A stretch of DNA of 46,842 nt from Candidatus Kapaibacterium sp. (GCA_030833725.1 JAURGP010000011.1:1-46842); one strand, 5' to 3'; shown: positions 19,033 through 28,323, numbered from the stretch's first letter. The notes: generated by a model not told the origin, from the sequence alone. A program made the numbers and translations.

Positions 19033-19536
19033 GTGGCAAAGCAAAAACTCTCAGATCTCAACCTCAAAGACAAGATTGTCTATGTGGGCCGTACCTCGAA
19101 AGTGGTCAAGGGCGGACGTCGGTTCAACTTCTCAGCGATCGTGATCGTTGGTGACGAAGAAGGACATGTAGGATACGGTCTCGGCAAAGCCGGCGAAGTA
19201 TCCGACGCCGTAACCAAGGCAACAGACGCTGCCAAGAAGGGCGTTGTGAAGGTGCGTATCCAGAATGGTACCGTACCTCACGAGGTGATTGGTCGTTTTG
19301 GTGCCGCCAAGGTGCTGATTCGTCCGGCAACGCCTGGTACGGGTGTGATCGCTGCAGGTGGCGTTCGTGCCATCCTGGAGTTGGCCGGTGTGAAGGACGT
19401 TCTCACGAAGTCCATGGGTTCATCGAACCCACACAACACGGTGAAGGCTGCCATGAATGCATTGGAGCAACTCGAAGATGCTGCCTCGGTAGCCGCTCGT
19501 CGCGGTGTAAGTGTAGACAAGGTTCTCCACGGCTAA
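19033..19536 (+). CDS. rpsE: 30S ribosomal protein S5 (uS5)
   Basis: 167 residues, GTG start at 19033 after a GGAG site. [20 protein letters not shown] and [15 protein letters not shown] are the conserved N-domain, and [18 protein letters not shown] is in the C-domain. Works in decoding accuracy with S4, whose gene is absent from this cluster. Confidence 0.96.
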   Translation: MAKQKLSDLNLKDKIVYVGRTSKVVKGGRRFNFSAIVIVGDEEGHVGYGLGKAGEVSDAVTKATDAAKKGVVKVRIQNGTVPHEVIGRFGAAKVLIRPATPGTGVIAAGGVRAILELAGVKDVLTKSMGSSNPHNTVKAAMNALEQLEDAASVAARRGVSVDKVLHG

Positions 19537-19552
19537 GCAAGGAATTACTGAC

Positions 19553-19735
19553 ATGAAACTGAAGATTACGCAGATTAAGAGCGCCATTGGTGCCATTCAA
19601 CCGCACAAGGATACCATTAAGGCTCTTGGTCTTGGACGACCGAACTACGTGTCGATCAAGCCGAAGAACCCCCAGATTCTGGGAATGGTGAATGCAGTGC
19701 GCCATCTTGTGACCGTAGAAGAAATCGAAGGCTGA
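19553..19735 (+). CDS. rpmD: 50S ribosomal protein L30 (uL30)
   Basis: 60 residues. KLKITQIKSAIGAIQPHKDTIKALGLGR with the later GMVNAVRHLVTVEE pattern is diagnostic. AAGGAATTACTGAC precedes the ATG. Confidence 0.94.
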   Translation: MKLKITQIKSAIGAIQPHKDTIKALGLGRPNYVSIKPKNPQILGMVNAVRHLVTVEEIEG

Positions 19736-19743
19736 GGTAGAAC

Positions 19744-20205
19744 ATGAAACACATTGGAAATCTTAGCCCGGCTCCCGGGTCGCGTCACAAGAAGAAGCGT
19801 GTTGGTCGTGGTGCAGGTTCCGGACATGGTGGAACCTCGACACGTGGCCACAAGGGTGCACAGAGCCGCAGCGGATTCAAGCGTAAGCCTGGATTCGAAG
19901 GTGGTCAGATGCCGCTGATTCGTCGTGTACCAAAGTTTGGTTTTACAAATATCAATCGCATCGATCACCAGGTTGTGAATGTTGCTACACTACAGCGCCT
20001 GGCGGACGAAGGTCTGCTCAGTGGCGGTGTGGTCACTAACGAGGTGCTCTACCATGTTGGTGCCGTGAGCAAGAAGTCGGTTCCAGTGAAGATCCTGGGT
20101 AACGGTGATTTGTCGGCCACACTCACAGTCACAGTAGACAAGGTATCGGCCTCGGCAAAGGCAAAGATTGAGTCTGCTGGAGGAGCGGTCACGGTCAATG
20201 GCTAA
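19744..20205 (+). CDS. rplO: 50S ribosomal protein L15 (uL15)
   Basis: 153 residues. LSPAPGSRHKKKRVGRGAGSGHGGTSTRGHKGAQ is the glycine-rich basic N-terminus that threads into 23S rRNA. The C-terminal end overlaps the secY start by 8 bases. Confidence 0.95.
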   Translation: MKHIGNLSPAPGSRHKKKRVGRGAGSGHGGTSTRGHKGAQSRSGFKRKPGFEGGQMPLIRRVPKFGFTNINRIDHQVVNVATLQRLADEGLLSGGVVTNEVLYHVGAVSKKSVPVKILGNGDLSATLTVTVDKVSASAKAKIESAGGAVTVNG

Positions 20206-21550
20206 CTTCATCAGTACCATCGGAAACATTTGGAAGATCACCGAGCTTCGGCAGCGGTTGGTCTTCACGCTTCTGGCCCTGGTTGCTGTGCGCATCGGAT
20301 CGTTCATCACCATTCCTGGTGTAGACGTCGACATGCTTCGTGCGGCGAATCAGGCTGCCGATAGCGGAGGAACGATCTTTGGCTTGTACGACATGTTCGT
20401 GGGCGGCGCCTTTTCGCAGGCTGCCATCTTTGCCCTCGGTATCATGCCGTACATTTCCGCCAGCATTATCCTTCAAATCGCCGGGGTTGTACTGCCGGAG
20501 TTGCAGAAGCTGCAGCGTGAGGGCGAAGACGGTCGCCGACGCATCAATCAGTACACCCGGATGCTCACCGTAGGACTCGCTGCGCTGCAGGCATGGGGTG
20601 TATCCATCAAGATTGCCCAAACAGCTGGCCCGAACGGTGCAATGGTTGTACCTGAGGCTGGTCTGTTCTGGACCCTCTCGGCAATTCTTATCATGACGGC
20701 AGGTACCATTGCATTGATGTGGATCGGTGAACAGATCACCGAGCGTGGCATCGGTAACGGTATCTCCCTGATTATCATGATCGGTATCATCGCCCGCTTC
20801 CCGACGGCAGTGAAGCAGGAAATCCAGATGATTAGCGATAACGCCCGCAACCCGGTGGTTGATATCGTGCTGCTGGTTCTATTAGCAGGCATCATCGCTT
20901 CGGTGATTCTGGTAACGCAGGGGGCTCGTCGTATTCCGGTACAGTATGCCAAGCGCCAAGTTGGTCGCAAAGTGTACGGTGGTTCCACACAGTACATTCC
21001 GTTGCGCGTCAACACGGCAGGCGTGATGCCCATCATCTTTGCTCAGTCGATTCTGTTCGTACCAGCAACCGTGGCGTCGTTCTTCCCTGACAGCACACTG
21101 TGGCAGGACATTGCGAGCGCCTTCAGCGAGCAATCGGCGTGGTATGCAATCACGTACGGCTTGATGATCTTGTTCTTCACCTACTTCTACACGGCTATTG
21201 CCTTCAATCCGAAGGAAGTTGCCGACAACATGAAGCGGAACGGCGGATTCATTCCGGGTGTGCGTCCAGGATCGCAGACATCAGACTACATTGAAAACAT
21301 TCTCACGCGAATCACCCTGCCTGGCGCAGTGTTCTTGGCAATCGTGGCAATCCTGCCAACGTTTGCAATGAACATTCTGCAAGTGCCACCGGTGTTCGCG
21401 TCGTTCTTTGGCGGTACGAGTCTCCTCATCATCGTGGGTGTTGCTCTCGACACGTTGCAGCAGATCGAATCCTATCTCTTGATGCGTCACTACGACGGAT
21501 TCATGAAGACGGGTAAGATTCGCGGTCGTGCAGGGGCGATCTCCGGATAA
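20198..21550 (+). CDS. secY: protein translocase subunit SecY
   Basis: 450 residues with about ten membrane helices, forming the protein-conducting channel. Recognisable are the N-terminal region ending in PGVD, the plug/TM2 segment GGAFSQAAIFALGIMPYISASII, a cytoplasmic loop with RRIPVQYAKR, and TAIAFNPKEVADNMKRNGGFIPGVRPG. ATG 20198 lies inside the end of rplO and gives the usual short N-terminus. No adk follows; map is next, the order common in Bacteroidota. Confidence 0.96.
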   Translation: MANFISTIGNIWKITELRQRLVFTLLALVAVRIGSFITIPGVDVDMLRAANQAADSGGTIFGLYDMFVGGAFSQAAIFALGIMPYISASIILQIAGVVLPELQKLQREGEDGRRRINQYTRMLTVGLAALQAWGVSIKIAQTAGPNGAMVVPEAGLFWTLSAILIMTAGTIALMWIGEQITERGIGNGISLIIMIGIIARFPTAVKQEIQMISDNARNPVVDIVLLVLLAGIIASVILVTQGARRIPVQYAKRQVGRKVYGGSTQYIPLRVNTAGVMPIIFAQSILFVPATVASFFPDSTLWQDIASAFSEQSAWYAITYGLMILFFTYFYTAIAFNPKEVADNMKRNGGFIPGVRPGSQTSDYIENILTRITLPGAVFLAIVAILPTFAMNILQVPPVFASFFGGTSLLIIVGVALDTLQQIESYLLMRHYDGFMKTGKIRGRAGAISG

Positions 21551-21552
21551 GT

Positions 21553-22350
21553 ATGGCAGTGGCTGAGGTATCGATTCCCACGCACACGACTGAAGAGATC
21601 GTCAAGATCGAGGCGGCATGCAGGATCGTGGCAGATACGTTGGCAGAAGTGGGACGGCATGTGGCGGCTGGGGTCACCACACGTGAACTCGATGCCATCG
21701 CCGAGGACTTTATCCGAACGCGCAACGGAATTCCCGCGTTCAAGGGATATGTGGTGGATGGCAAGGAATTCCCCTCGTCGCTCTGCATCAGCATCGATGA
21801 GGAAGTTGTGCACGGCATGCCCGGGGCACGACAATTGAAAACTGGACAGATTGTATCCGTTGACTGCGGTGTGCAGCTGGATGGATACTTCGGGGATAGC
21901 GCCTACACCTTTGCTGTAGGTGAGATCTCCACGGATAAACAGCGACTGTTGGATGCTACGCAGGAATCACTGCGGTTGGCCATCGAACAAGCTGTTGAAG
22001 GCAATCGGATGTACGACATCTCAAGAGCCGTCCAAACGTGTGTTGAAAAACAAGGATTTTCGGTGGTGCGGGAGCTGGTAGGTCATGGCATTGGTCGTCA
22101 CCTCCACGAAGAGCCCCCTGTACCAAACTTTGTTCCGGGACTGCTTCACCGGTCACGGTATCCGAATGTGAAGTTGCGGTCGGGTATGGCACTGGCCATC
22201 GAACCCATGGTGAACATGGGATCATTCCAGGTCCATACGGCCAGTGATGGTTGGACTGTGTACGCTGCAGATGGGAAGCCATCAGCGCACTTCGAGCATA
22301 CGGTGGTGATTCAGGGGAACAAGCCGTTGATTCTGACAGAGATGAGGTAA
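21553..22350 (+). CDS. map: methionine aminopeptidase, type I
   Basis: 265 residues. Metal ligands are visible as the two Asp in DCGVQLDGYFGDSAYTF, His in GHGIGRHLHEEP, and Glu in EPMVNMG and EHTVV; the substrate-binding His is in HGMPG. It removes initiator Met from nascent proteins. It starts two bases after the secY stop. Confidence 0.95.
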   Translation: MAVAEVSIPTHTTEEIVKIEAACRIVADTLAEVGRHVAAGVTTRELDAIAEDFIRTRNGIPAFKGYVVDGKEFPSSLCISIDEEVVHGMPGARQLKTGQIVSVDCGVQLDGYFGDSAYTFAVGEISTDKQRLLDATQESLRLAIEQAVEGNRMYDISRAVQTCVEKQGFSVVRELVGHGIGRHLHEEPPVPNFVPGLLHRSRYPNVKLRSGMALAIEPMVNMGSFQVHTASDGWTVYAADGKPSAHFEHTVVIQGNKPLILTEMR

Positions 22351-22363
22351 CGAATAGGATTGT

Positions 22364-22582
22364 ATGGGAAAAAATGATGTCATTCGCGTAGACGGTACCA
22401 TTAAGGAAGCACTTCCAAACACGCGCTTCATTGTGGAACTGGAAAACGGGCACGAGATTCTCGCGCACGTGTCTGGCAAAATGCGGATGCACTTCATTAA
22501 GATCTTTCGCGGCGACAAGGTCACCGTTGAAATGTCGCCCTACGATTTGAGCAAAGGAAGAATTGTTTACCGCTATAAGTGA
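22364..22582 (+). CDS. infA: translation initiation factor IF-1
   Basis: 72 residues, an OB fold. [36 protein letters not shown] and the ending [15 protein letters not shown] are the family signature. It binds the A site during initiation. Confidence 0.96.
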   Translation: MGKNDVIRVDGTIKEALPNTRFIVELENGHEILAHVSGKMRMHFIKIFRGDKVTVEMSPYDLSKGRIVYRYK

Positions 22583-22587
22583 TTGAT

Positions 22588-22704
22588 ATGAAAGTACAAG
22601 CATCAGTAAAGAAGCGTAGCCCGGAGGACAAGATCGTCCGCCGCAAGGGGAAGGTCTACGTCATCAATAAGAAGAATCCACGCTACAAACAACGTCAAGG
22701 CTAA
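22588..22704 (+). CDS. rpmJ: 50S ribosomal protein L36 (bL36), zinc-free
   Basis: A 38-residue gene starting at ATG 22588, five bases after infA. It encodes [19 protein letters not shown] and ends in NPRYKQRQG. The C-C-C-H zinc ligands of ordinary L36 are absent: [10 protein letters not shown] takes the place of the first Cys pair, and the third Cys position is also not Cys. This is therefore a C-minus L36, expected to assemble without zinc, like the S14 form in this operon. Confidence 0.93.
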   Translation: MKVQASVKKRSPEDKIVRRKGKVYVINKKNPRYKQRQG

Positions 22705-22719
22705 TCGAGGAGTATTACA

Positions 22720-23097
22720 GTGGCTCGAATTGCAGGAGTCGATTTACCGAAGAACAAGCGCGGCATGGTTGCGCTGACCTACATCTACGGTATCGGACCG
22801 ACCACGAGTGCAGTTGTGCTCGATAAGGCCGGAATGGATCCCACCAAGCGCGTACATGAGTGGACGGACGACGAGGTTGCTCGTATCCGCCAAGCCATCG
22901 GCGACTACAAGACCGAAGGTCAGTTGCGCTCGGAGGTACAACTCAACATCAAGCGTCTGATGGATATCGGATGCTACCGCGGTCTGCGTCATCGTCGCGG
23001 ATTGCCAGTACGCGGCCAGCGCACCAGCACGAACGCACGTACCCGTAAGGGCAAGCGGAAGACGGTTGCTGGTAAGAAGAAGGCCGCTCGTAAGTAA
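22720..23097 (+). CDS. rpsM: 30S ribosomal protein S13 (uS13)
   Basis: 125 residues with a GTG start at 22720 after [32 protein letters not shown] and [24 protein letters not shown] are standard; the basic tail reaches the P site. Confidence 0.96.
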   Translation: MARIAGVDLPKNKRGMVALTYIYGIGPTTSAVVLDKAGMDPTKRVHEWTDDEVARIRQAIGDYKTEGQLRSEVQLNIKRLMDIGCYRGLRHRRGLPVRGQRTSTNARTRKGKRKTVAGKKKAARK

Positions 23098-23110
23098 GAA
23101 ATGATTGAAC

Positions 23111-23126
23111 CGGGGTGTGAGCCCCG
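23111..23126 (+). promoter_or_regulatory. small hairpin in rpsM-rpsK gap
   Basis: CGGGG and CCCCG pair around a TGTGAG loop, with two further A-T pairs across a bulge. No U-run follows, so it is unlikely to terminate. It lies in the 54-base gap at the start of the alpha-type genes and may be an r-protein binding or processing site. Confidence 0.4.
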
Positions 23127-23151
23127 TTGGAACAGAAAGGATTAGTACATC

Positions 23152-23538
23152 ATGGCAGCAGCGAAGAAGCGCGTAAAGCGTAAGATCGTCGCCGATATTC
23201 ACGGTAAAGCCTTCATCCGTGCTACGTTCAACAACGTGATCGTGACGATCACCGATACCTACGGCAACACGCTCTCGTGGTCGTCGGCTGGAAAGAACGG
23301 GTTCCGCGGATCGAAGAAGAATACGCCTTATGCTTCGCAGGTATCGGCCGATAAAGCCGCCCGCACCGCCCACGAAATGGGTCTGCGTAAGGTTGATGTT
23401 GTAGTGCGCGGTCCGGGTTCCGGTCGTGAGGCAGCCATTCGCGCCCTCACAGCAGCCGGCTTGGAAGTGCTGTCGATTACAGACCGCACACCACTGCCAC
23501 ACAACGGTTGCCGTCCGCCGAAGCGCCGTCGCGTGTGA
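23152..23538 (+). CDS. rpsK: 30S ribosomal protein S11 (uS11)
   Basis: 128 residues. [31 protein letters not shown] and the end [13 protein letters not shown] are the family marks. rpoA follows directly; the rpsD gene usually found here is absent. Confidence 0.96.
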   Translation: MAAAKKRVKRKIVADIHGKAFIRATFNNVIVTITDTYGNTLSWSSAGKNGFRGSKKNTPYASQVSADKAARTAHEMGLRKVDVVVRGPGSGREAAIRALTAAGLEVLSITDRTPLPHNGCRPPKRRRV

Positions 23539-23587
23539 TGTTTGACGATTTATTACTTCCATCCTGACATACACAAAGGCCTAGAAC

Positions 23588-24592
23588 ATGCAGATGCAGA
23601 TGCCCGACGGTTTGATCGTCGACGAACAGGGCTCTCCGTTCCACGCTGTGTTTACCCTCAATCCACTGGAAGAGGGTTACGGCGTGACGATCGGGAATGC
23701 CTTCCGTCGCGTGCTGCTCTCGTCGATCCCTGGCAGTGCCATCATCGGCGTGAAGATCAGTGACGTTCTCCACGAGTTTCAGACCATACCTGGCGTAGTT
23801 GAAGACATGACGGAGGTGATCCTCAACCTAAAAGAGGTTCGTTTCCGCGTGCTTGACAAGAAAATGCCAAACCGTATCTCCTTCCGTCTCAAGGGCGGTG
23901 GAACATGGACGGCGGCCGACATCGGCAAGGCTTCGCCAGAGATCGAGGTGTTGGAACCGAAGAAGGTCATTGCCCATCTGGCAGAGGATGCAGATTTCGA
24001 CGTGGAACTGCGCATCGGCCGAGGCAAGGGATACGTTCCATCTGAAGAGCATAGCACAGCAGATAATCCTGTTGGCATGCTTCCGATCGATGCGATCTAT
24101 ACACCTATCATGAATGTGATCTACAATGTAGAGCCATTCCGTGTAGGCCAGAAGACAGACTACGAAAAACTGATGCTCGACGTCAAGACCGACGGTTCGA
24201 TTACAGCCAAAGAAGCCATCGAACATGCTGCCGACATCCTACGCCAGCACGTAGCGTTGTTCCTCGGAGCAGCCCCGGCAAATAGCGTAGAGCACGTCAA
24301 CGAGGCAGGTGGTGACTCCGAAGCCGAGCGTGAGCGTCAGCGTATCCGCCGCATTCTGATTCAACCCGTGGATGAACTCGAACTCAGCGTACGTGCTCAC
24401 AACTGCTTGAAGGCAGCCAGCATCAAGACACTGTCGGATTTGGTAAGCCTGCAGGAGACGGATCTTCTGAAGTTCCGCAACTTCGGCCGCAAGTCGCTTG
24501 CCGAGCTCACCGACGTTGTATACCAGAATGGTCTCACCTTCGGTATGGATGTAGCGCCGTATCTAGCTGAAGAGCCCAAGGCGCGTGACTGA
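23588..24592 (+). CDS. rpoA: RNA polymerase alpha subunit
   Basis: 334 residues. The N-terminal assembly domain contains LEEGYGVTIGNAFRRVLLSSIPG, the dimer interface. The C-terminal DNA/activator-binding domain contains LSVRAHNCLKAASIKTLSDLV and FRNFGRKSLAEL. Three in-frame ATGs (23588, 23594, 23600) arise from an ATGCAG repeat, so the exact N-terminus is open by up to four residues. Confidence 0.96.
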   Translation: MQMQMPDGLIVDEQGSPFHAVFTLNPLEEGYGVTIGNAFRRVLLSSIPGSAIIGVKISDVLHEFQTIPGVVEDMTEVILNLKEVRFRVLDKKMPNRISFRLKGGGTWTAADIGKASPEIEVLEPKKVIAHLAEDADFDVELRIGRGKGYVPSEEHSTADNPVGMLPIDAIYTPIMNVIYNVEPFRVGQKTDYEKLMLDVKTDGSITAKEAIEHAADILRQHVALFLGAAPANSVEHVNEAGGDSEAERERQRIRRILIQPVDELELSVRAHNCLKAASIKTLSDLVSLQETDLLKFRNFGRKSLAELTDVVYQNGLTFGMDVAPYLAEEPKARD

Positions 24593-24629
24593 GTGAACTA
24601 CAGCGCGATTTCAATAAGGAATTACTGAC

Positions 24630-25289
24630 ATGAGACACAATTACAGCGGACGTAAGCTAAAGCGCACAGCAAGTCACAAGCGTGCCTTGATGGCGAACTT
24701 GGCTACGTCGCTCTTTGAGCACAAGCGACTCATTACCACTGTTGCCAAGGCTAAGGAGCTTCGTCCGTTTGCCGAACAACTCATTACCCGTGCAAAAAAT
24801 GCCTACGCTGGTGAGCGCTCTGCTGAAGCATCGGGCGTAGACGTCCACAGCCGCCGTATGGTTGCTCGGTATATTCGCAACAAAGCCGTCTTGCAAGAGC
24901 TGTTCGACACGATCGCTCCAGCCGTTGCAGAACGCGCCGGTGGATATACGCGCATTGTCAAGCTTGGCAACCGTCGTGGAGATACCGCTGCAGAAGCGTT
25001 GATCGAGCTGGTTGATTGGTCGAACCCTCAAGATGGGCGCGTCACACAAAAGAATCGCAAGCCAGCCAAGGTTGCCAAGCCAAAGCCGATGGCTGCGATG
25101 AAGCCAGCACCAGTTGCAGCAGCTCCGGCTGTTGAAGAGGTGGAAGAGGCAGAAATGGACGCACAGGTAGAGGAGATGGTTGCAGAAACCGAGACGGTTG
25201 TTGATGAAACGCCAGCGGTTGAAGAAGCATCCACCGACGAATCTGCCGACGCCGCTGCCGACGCCGAATCTGAAGAGAAGAACGACTAA
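24630..25289 (+). CDS. rplQ: 50S ribosomal protein L17 (bL17) with acidic tail
   Basis: 219 residues, far longer than the usual 115-130. Residues 1 to about 130 are L17 (RKLKRTASHKRALMANLATSLFEH, later IVKLGNRRGDTAAEALIEL). The remaining 90 start with a basic Pro/Lys stretch and continue as an Ala/Val/Glu/Asp-rich acidic tail with no Cys and few aromatics, probably disordered. It is not a frameshift, as the stop is followed at once by the operon terminator. Confidence 0.94.
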   Translation: MRHNYSGRKLKRTASHKRALMANLATSLFEHKRLITTVAKAKELRPFAEQLITRAKNAYAGERSAEASGVDVHSRRMVARYIRNKAVLQELFDTIAPAVAERAGGYTRIVKLGNRRGDTAAEALIELVDWSNPQDGRVTQKNRKPAKVAKPKPMAAMKPAPVAAAPAVEEVEEAEMDAQVEEMVAETETVVDETPAVEEASTDESADAAADAESEEKND

Positions 25290-25310
25290 GCACGTATCCC
25301 ATTGAAAGCC

Positions 25311-25339
25311 AACGCCGAGCGTTCAGCGTTCGGCGTTTT
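25311..25339 (+). terminator. intrinsic terminator ending the ribosomal superoperon
   Basis: AACGCCGA and TCGGCGTT form an 8-bp stem around an 11-base loop, followed by TTTTCCTATTT. It lies 22 bases after the rplQ stop and ends only a few bases before the engB start. Confidence 0.75.
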
Positions 25340-25346
25340 CCTATTT

Positions 25347-25979
25347 ATGGCGCAAGAACACCACATCGAGGCGATGTTTGCCACGGGGGCCGTGCAACCC
25401 GATCAGTTTCCGCCCTCCAACTATCCGGAGGTGGCAATGATTGGTAGGTCCAACGTGGGGAAATCGTCGCTGATCAATACCATTGTGCGCCAAGGAAATC
25501 TTGCACGCGTGTCGAACACACCCGGCAAGACGCAGGAAATCAACTTCTTCGCCACCAATGCCGGATTCGGATTGGTGGACCTACCGGGCTACGGCTATGC
25601 CAAGGTGAGCAAGGGGAAGCGGGAGATGTTCTCTGGCTTGATCAAGGCCTATCTGCTGGAGCGGGAAAACCTGGCGGCAGTGTTTGTCCTCGTGGATTCT
25701 CGCCACGAGCCCATGCCCATCGACCTGGCCATGATTGAGGAGTTGGAGTTTGCAGGCCGTCCATATGTTGTGGTGCTCACCAAGTGCGACAAGCGCAAGG
25801 GTGGCGCTGTAGCCGAACGCGTTGAAGAGTTTCGGCATCTCTTGTCGCAGTGCCAGCATGTTGTGGACGTGATCGCAACATCGTCGCAGACGGGAGAGGG
25901 TCGTGTGCAACTTATTGGTGTGATGAAGCGCTTGAGTCAGCAATTCGCGGAGAAATCAACGAGGAATCGCGATGAGTGA
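25347..25979 (+). CDS. engB: ribosome biogenesis GTPase YsxC/EngB
   Basis: 210 residues. G1 is [10 protein letters not shown]3 is [10 protein letters not shown]4 is TKCDK and G5 is ATSS; the spacing is that of EngB, which aids late 50S assembly. ATG 25347 begins the family N-terminus ([14 protein letters not shown]). It lies directly against the terminator U-run with no visible Shine-Dalgarno. The frame from 25302 would run through the terminator and is rejected. purE overlaps its end by 8 bases. Confidence 0.92.
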   Translation: MAQEHHIEAMFATGAVQPDQFPPSNYPEVAMIGRSNVGKSSLINTIVRQGNLARVSNTPGKTQEINFFATNAGFGLVDLPGYGYAKVSKGKREMFSGLIKAYLLERENLAAVFVLVDSRHEPMPIDLAMIEELEFAGRPYVVVLTKCDKRKGGAVAERVEEFRHLLSQCQHVVDVIATSSQTGEGRVQLIGVMKRLSQQFAEKSTRNRDE

Positions 25980-26493
25980 TCGATCGAATGAGCAACCAGT
26001 CGTTGGAATTCTGATGGGTAGCGACTCCGACCTCCCCATCTTGCAGGAAGCTGCGCTGATTTGTGATGGCTTCCACGTGCCCTATGAGATGCGAGTGGTA
26101 AGTGCCCATCGTACGCCTGCCGACATGGCTACGTATGGCGCAACTGCCCATGAGCGCGGCATCAAGGTGATCATTGCTGGTGCGGGTGGCGCTGCCCACC
26201 TCCCAGGGATGTTGGCCTCGTACACATCGGTACCGGTGATCGGCGTACCGGTTCCGTCGAAACATCTTCAGGGACTCGACTCGCTGTTGAGCATCGTCCA
26301 GATGCCTGGTGGCGTCCCCGTTGCGACCGTTGCTATTGGCGGAGGAAAAAACGCCGGACTCTTGGCCGTGCAGATGCTAGCCATGCATGATCCACAGCTG
26401 ATGACGATGATGATCGAGTACAAGCAGGTCCTAGCCCAACAGTCGCGCGAAAAGAACGCGCAGTTTGAAGCTCCGAAAACTTCAGTCCCGTAG
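25972..26493 (+). CDS. purE: N5-carboxyaminoimidazole ribonucleotide mutase
   Basis: 173 residues, class I PurE, which rearranges N5-CAIR to CAIR in purine synthesis. [21 protein letters not shown] with the catalytic His, and [16 protein letters not shown] are the nucleotide-site motifs. ATG 25972 overlaps engB. No purK follows in the window. Confidence 0.95.
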   Translation: MSDRSNEQPVVGILMGSDSDLPILQEAALICDGFHVPYEMRVVSAHRTPADMATYGATAHERGIKVIIAGAGGAAHLPGMLASYTSVPVIGVPVPSKHLQGLDSLLSIVQMPGGVPVATVAIGGGKNAGLLAVQMLAMHDPQLMTMMIEYKQVLAQQSREKNAQFEAPKTSVP

Positions 26494-26560
26494 TGATGCA
26501 CCGTTCGTCTCGAACTGGTGCTGCGACGGGTGGTGTTCACCTATTCTGTTGTTCACATCG

Positions 26561-27121
26561 ATGGAGATTGAGATTTGTGTTGCCACCGAGCAGCACCACT
26601 CCTATGCCGACGAGATCGTAGATACGATCTACCAGGCCGCCCAGCTTCGAGGTACCGGTATCGCACGACGCACCCCCGAGTACATTCGAACAAAGATGGA
26701 TGAAGGCAAGGCCATCATTGCCCTTGCACCCTCGGGCCGTTTTGCCGGCTTCTGCTACATTGAGTCCTGGCAGGACAAACAGTTTGTAGCAACCTCGGGA
26801 CTGATTGTCGTCCCGGAATTCCGACAACAGCAACTTGCCAAGCGCATCAAAGCCGCTGCTGTTGCACGAGCACGTGAGATGTTCCCCGGAGCGAAGCTCT
26901 TCGGCATCACTACGTCAGCTGCAGTGATGAAGATCAACACCGAGCTTGGATATCGTCCGGTGCACTTCAGCGAGCTACCTCAAGATGAGATTTTCTGGAA
27001 GGGCTGCAGCAGCTGCCCCAACCACGACATTCTGGAGCGCACCAAGCGTACCATGTGCCTCTGCACGGCGATGCTGCACTCTGGTTCGGCGCCAACCACG
27101 AACCCAGCGGAGGAATCATGA
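26561..27121 (+). CDS. GNAT acyltransferase, probable N-acylglutamate synthase of the arginine pathway
   Basis: 186 residues; a GNAT fold with the acyl-CoA-binding segment VVPEFRQQQLAKRIKAAA. It heads the arginine operon and overlaps argG by 4 bases. No ordinary argA or argJ is present, and in Bacteroidota a gene of this type in this position supplies the first, N-acylating step on glutamate. The C-terminus carries a cysteine cluster (Cys149, Cys152, Cys166, Cys168; CxxC then CxC) unusual for GNATs and possibly metal-binding. Whether the donor is acetyl- or succinyl-CoA cannot be read from the sequence. ATG 26561 gives a sensible GNAT start; the frame from 26465 does not look conserved. Confidence 0.8.
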   Translation: MEIEICVATEQHHSYADEIVDTIYQAAQLRGTGIARRTPEYIRTKMDEGKAIIALAPSGRFAGFCYIESWQDKQFVATSGLIVVPEFRQQQLAKRIKAAAVARAREMFPGAKLFGITTSAAVMKINTELGYRPVHFSELPQDEIFWKGCSSCPNHDILERTKRTMCLCTAMLHSGSAPTTNPAEES

Positions 27122-28323
27122 AGAAGGTACTCCTCGCCTTTAGCGGCGGCTTGGATACCAGCTACTGTGCACGGTATCTGGCGGTGGAGAAGGGATACAG
27201 CGTTCACACGGTCATTGTAAACACTGGTGGCTTCACCACCGATGAGTTAGAGGCGATTGCCCGTCGCGCCCAGTCGTGCCAGGTAGCTTCCCATACCGTG
27301 CTGGATCGTACGCAGGAGCTGTATGCGACGGTCCTGCGATATCTCATTGCCGGTAACGTGCTCAAGAACAATCGTTACCCACTCAGCGTGAGTGCGGAGC
27401 GTATCGTGCAAGCAATTGCCATTGCAGAGTATGCTTCAAACCACGGTTTCGATGCTGTTGCTCACGGCAGTACGGGAGCGGGCAACGACCAATTCCGATT
27501 CGATGTGGTTCTGCGTGCACTGTGCCCACAAGCAGCGTTGCTCACGCCCATTCGCGACCAGCAGCTCACACGCGACCAAGAGATCGCCTACGTACGGGAA
27601 CATGGCGTGGAGGGAGATTGGACGCGAGCGGCCTACTCGGTAAATCAGGGAATCTGGGGCACCACGATTGGCGGCAGAGAGACGCTCACCAGTGATCAGC
27701 CCCTTCCCGAAGATGCCTTCCCATCGTCCGTGTACGACGTGCCCGAGGAGCCGATGCACATCACGGTTGGCTTCGTACAAGGCGAACCGGTGTCCCTCAA
27801 CGGAGCCGTACTCGATCCGGTTGACGTAATGCAGCACCTCAATCATGCTGGTGCGCTCTACCATGTGGGCCGCGACATGCACGTTGGAGATACCATCCTG
27901 GGAATTAAGGGACGGGTGGCGTTTGAGGCTCCGGCAGCCATGATCCTGATTAATGCCCATCATCTGCTGGAGAAGCATGTCCTGTCCAAGTGGCAGCTCA
28001 ATCTCAAGGATCAGCTGGCACTGTGGTATGGTCAACTCCTGCATGAGGCGCAGTTTCTGGATCCTGCCGCTCGCAGCATTGAAGCCTTTTTCGCCGACAC
28101 CCAGCGATACGTTACCGGCGAGGTCGATCTGGAGTTGCATCCCGAACACGTGCGCCTCTTGGGTGTGCGCTCTCCCTTCGACCTGATGGCAGGGGGCTTT
28201 GGCGCATATGGTGAAGAGCATGGAGCCTGGACGGGGCAGGATGCACAGGGCTACGCAGCGATTGCGTCCATTGCGGCGCGCCTGTTTCACCATGTTCACC
28301 CACCTGCTGGTGAAGGTACATGA
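27118..28323 (+). CDS. argG: argininosuccinate synthase
   Basis: 401 residues. The N-type ATP pyrophosphatase motif is AFSGGLDTSYCARYL. Further conserved blocks are AHGSTGAGNDQFRFD (citrulline/Asp region) and YSVNQGIWGTTIGGRE. It joins citrulline and aspartate using ATP. ATG 27118 overlaps the GNAT stop and follows GGAGGAA. Stop and argC start overlap (ATGA). Confidence 0.94.
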   Translation: MKKVLLAFSGGLDTSYCARYLAVEKGYSVHTVIVNTGGFTTDELEAIARRAQSCQVASHTVLDRTQELYATVLRYLIAGNVLKNNRYPLSVSAERIVQAIAIAEYASNHGFDAVAHGSTGAGNDQFRFDVVLRALCPQAALLTPIRDQQLTRDQEIAYVREHGVEGDWTRAAYSVNQGIWGTTIGGRETLTSDQPLPEDAFPSSVYDVPEEPMHITVGFVQGEPVSLNGAVLDPVDVMQHLNHAGALYHVGRDMHVGDTILGIKGRVAFEAPAAMILINAHHLLEKHVLSKWQLNLKDQLALWYGQLLHEAQFLDPAARSIEAFFADTQRYVTGEVDLELHPEHVRLLGVRSPFDLMAGGFGAYGEEHGAWTGQDAQGYAAIASIAARLFHHVHPPAGEGT

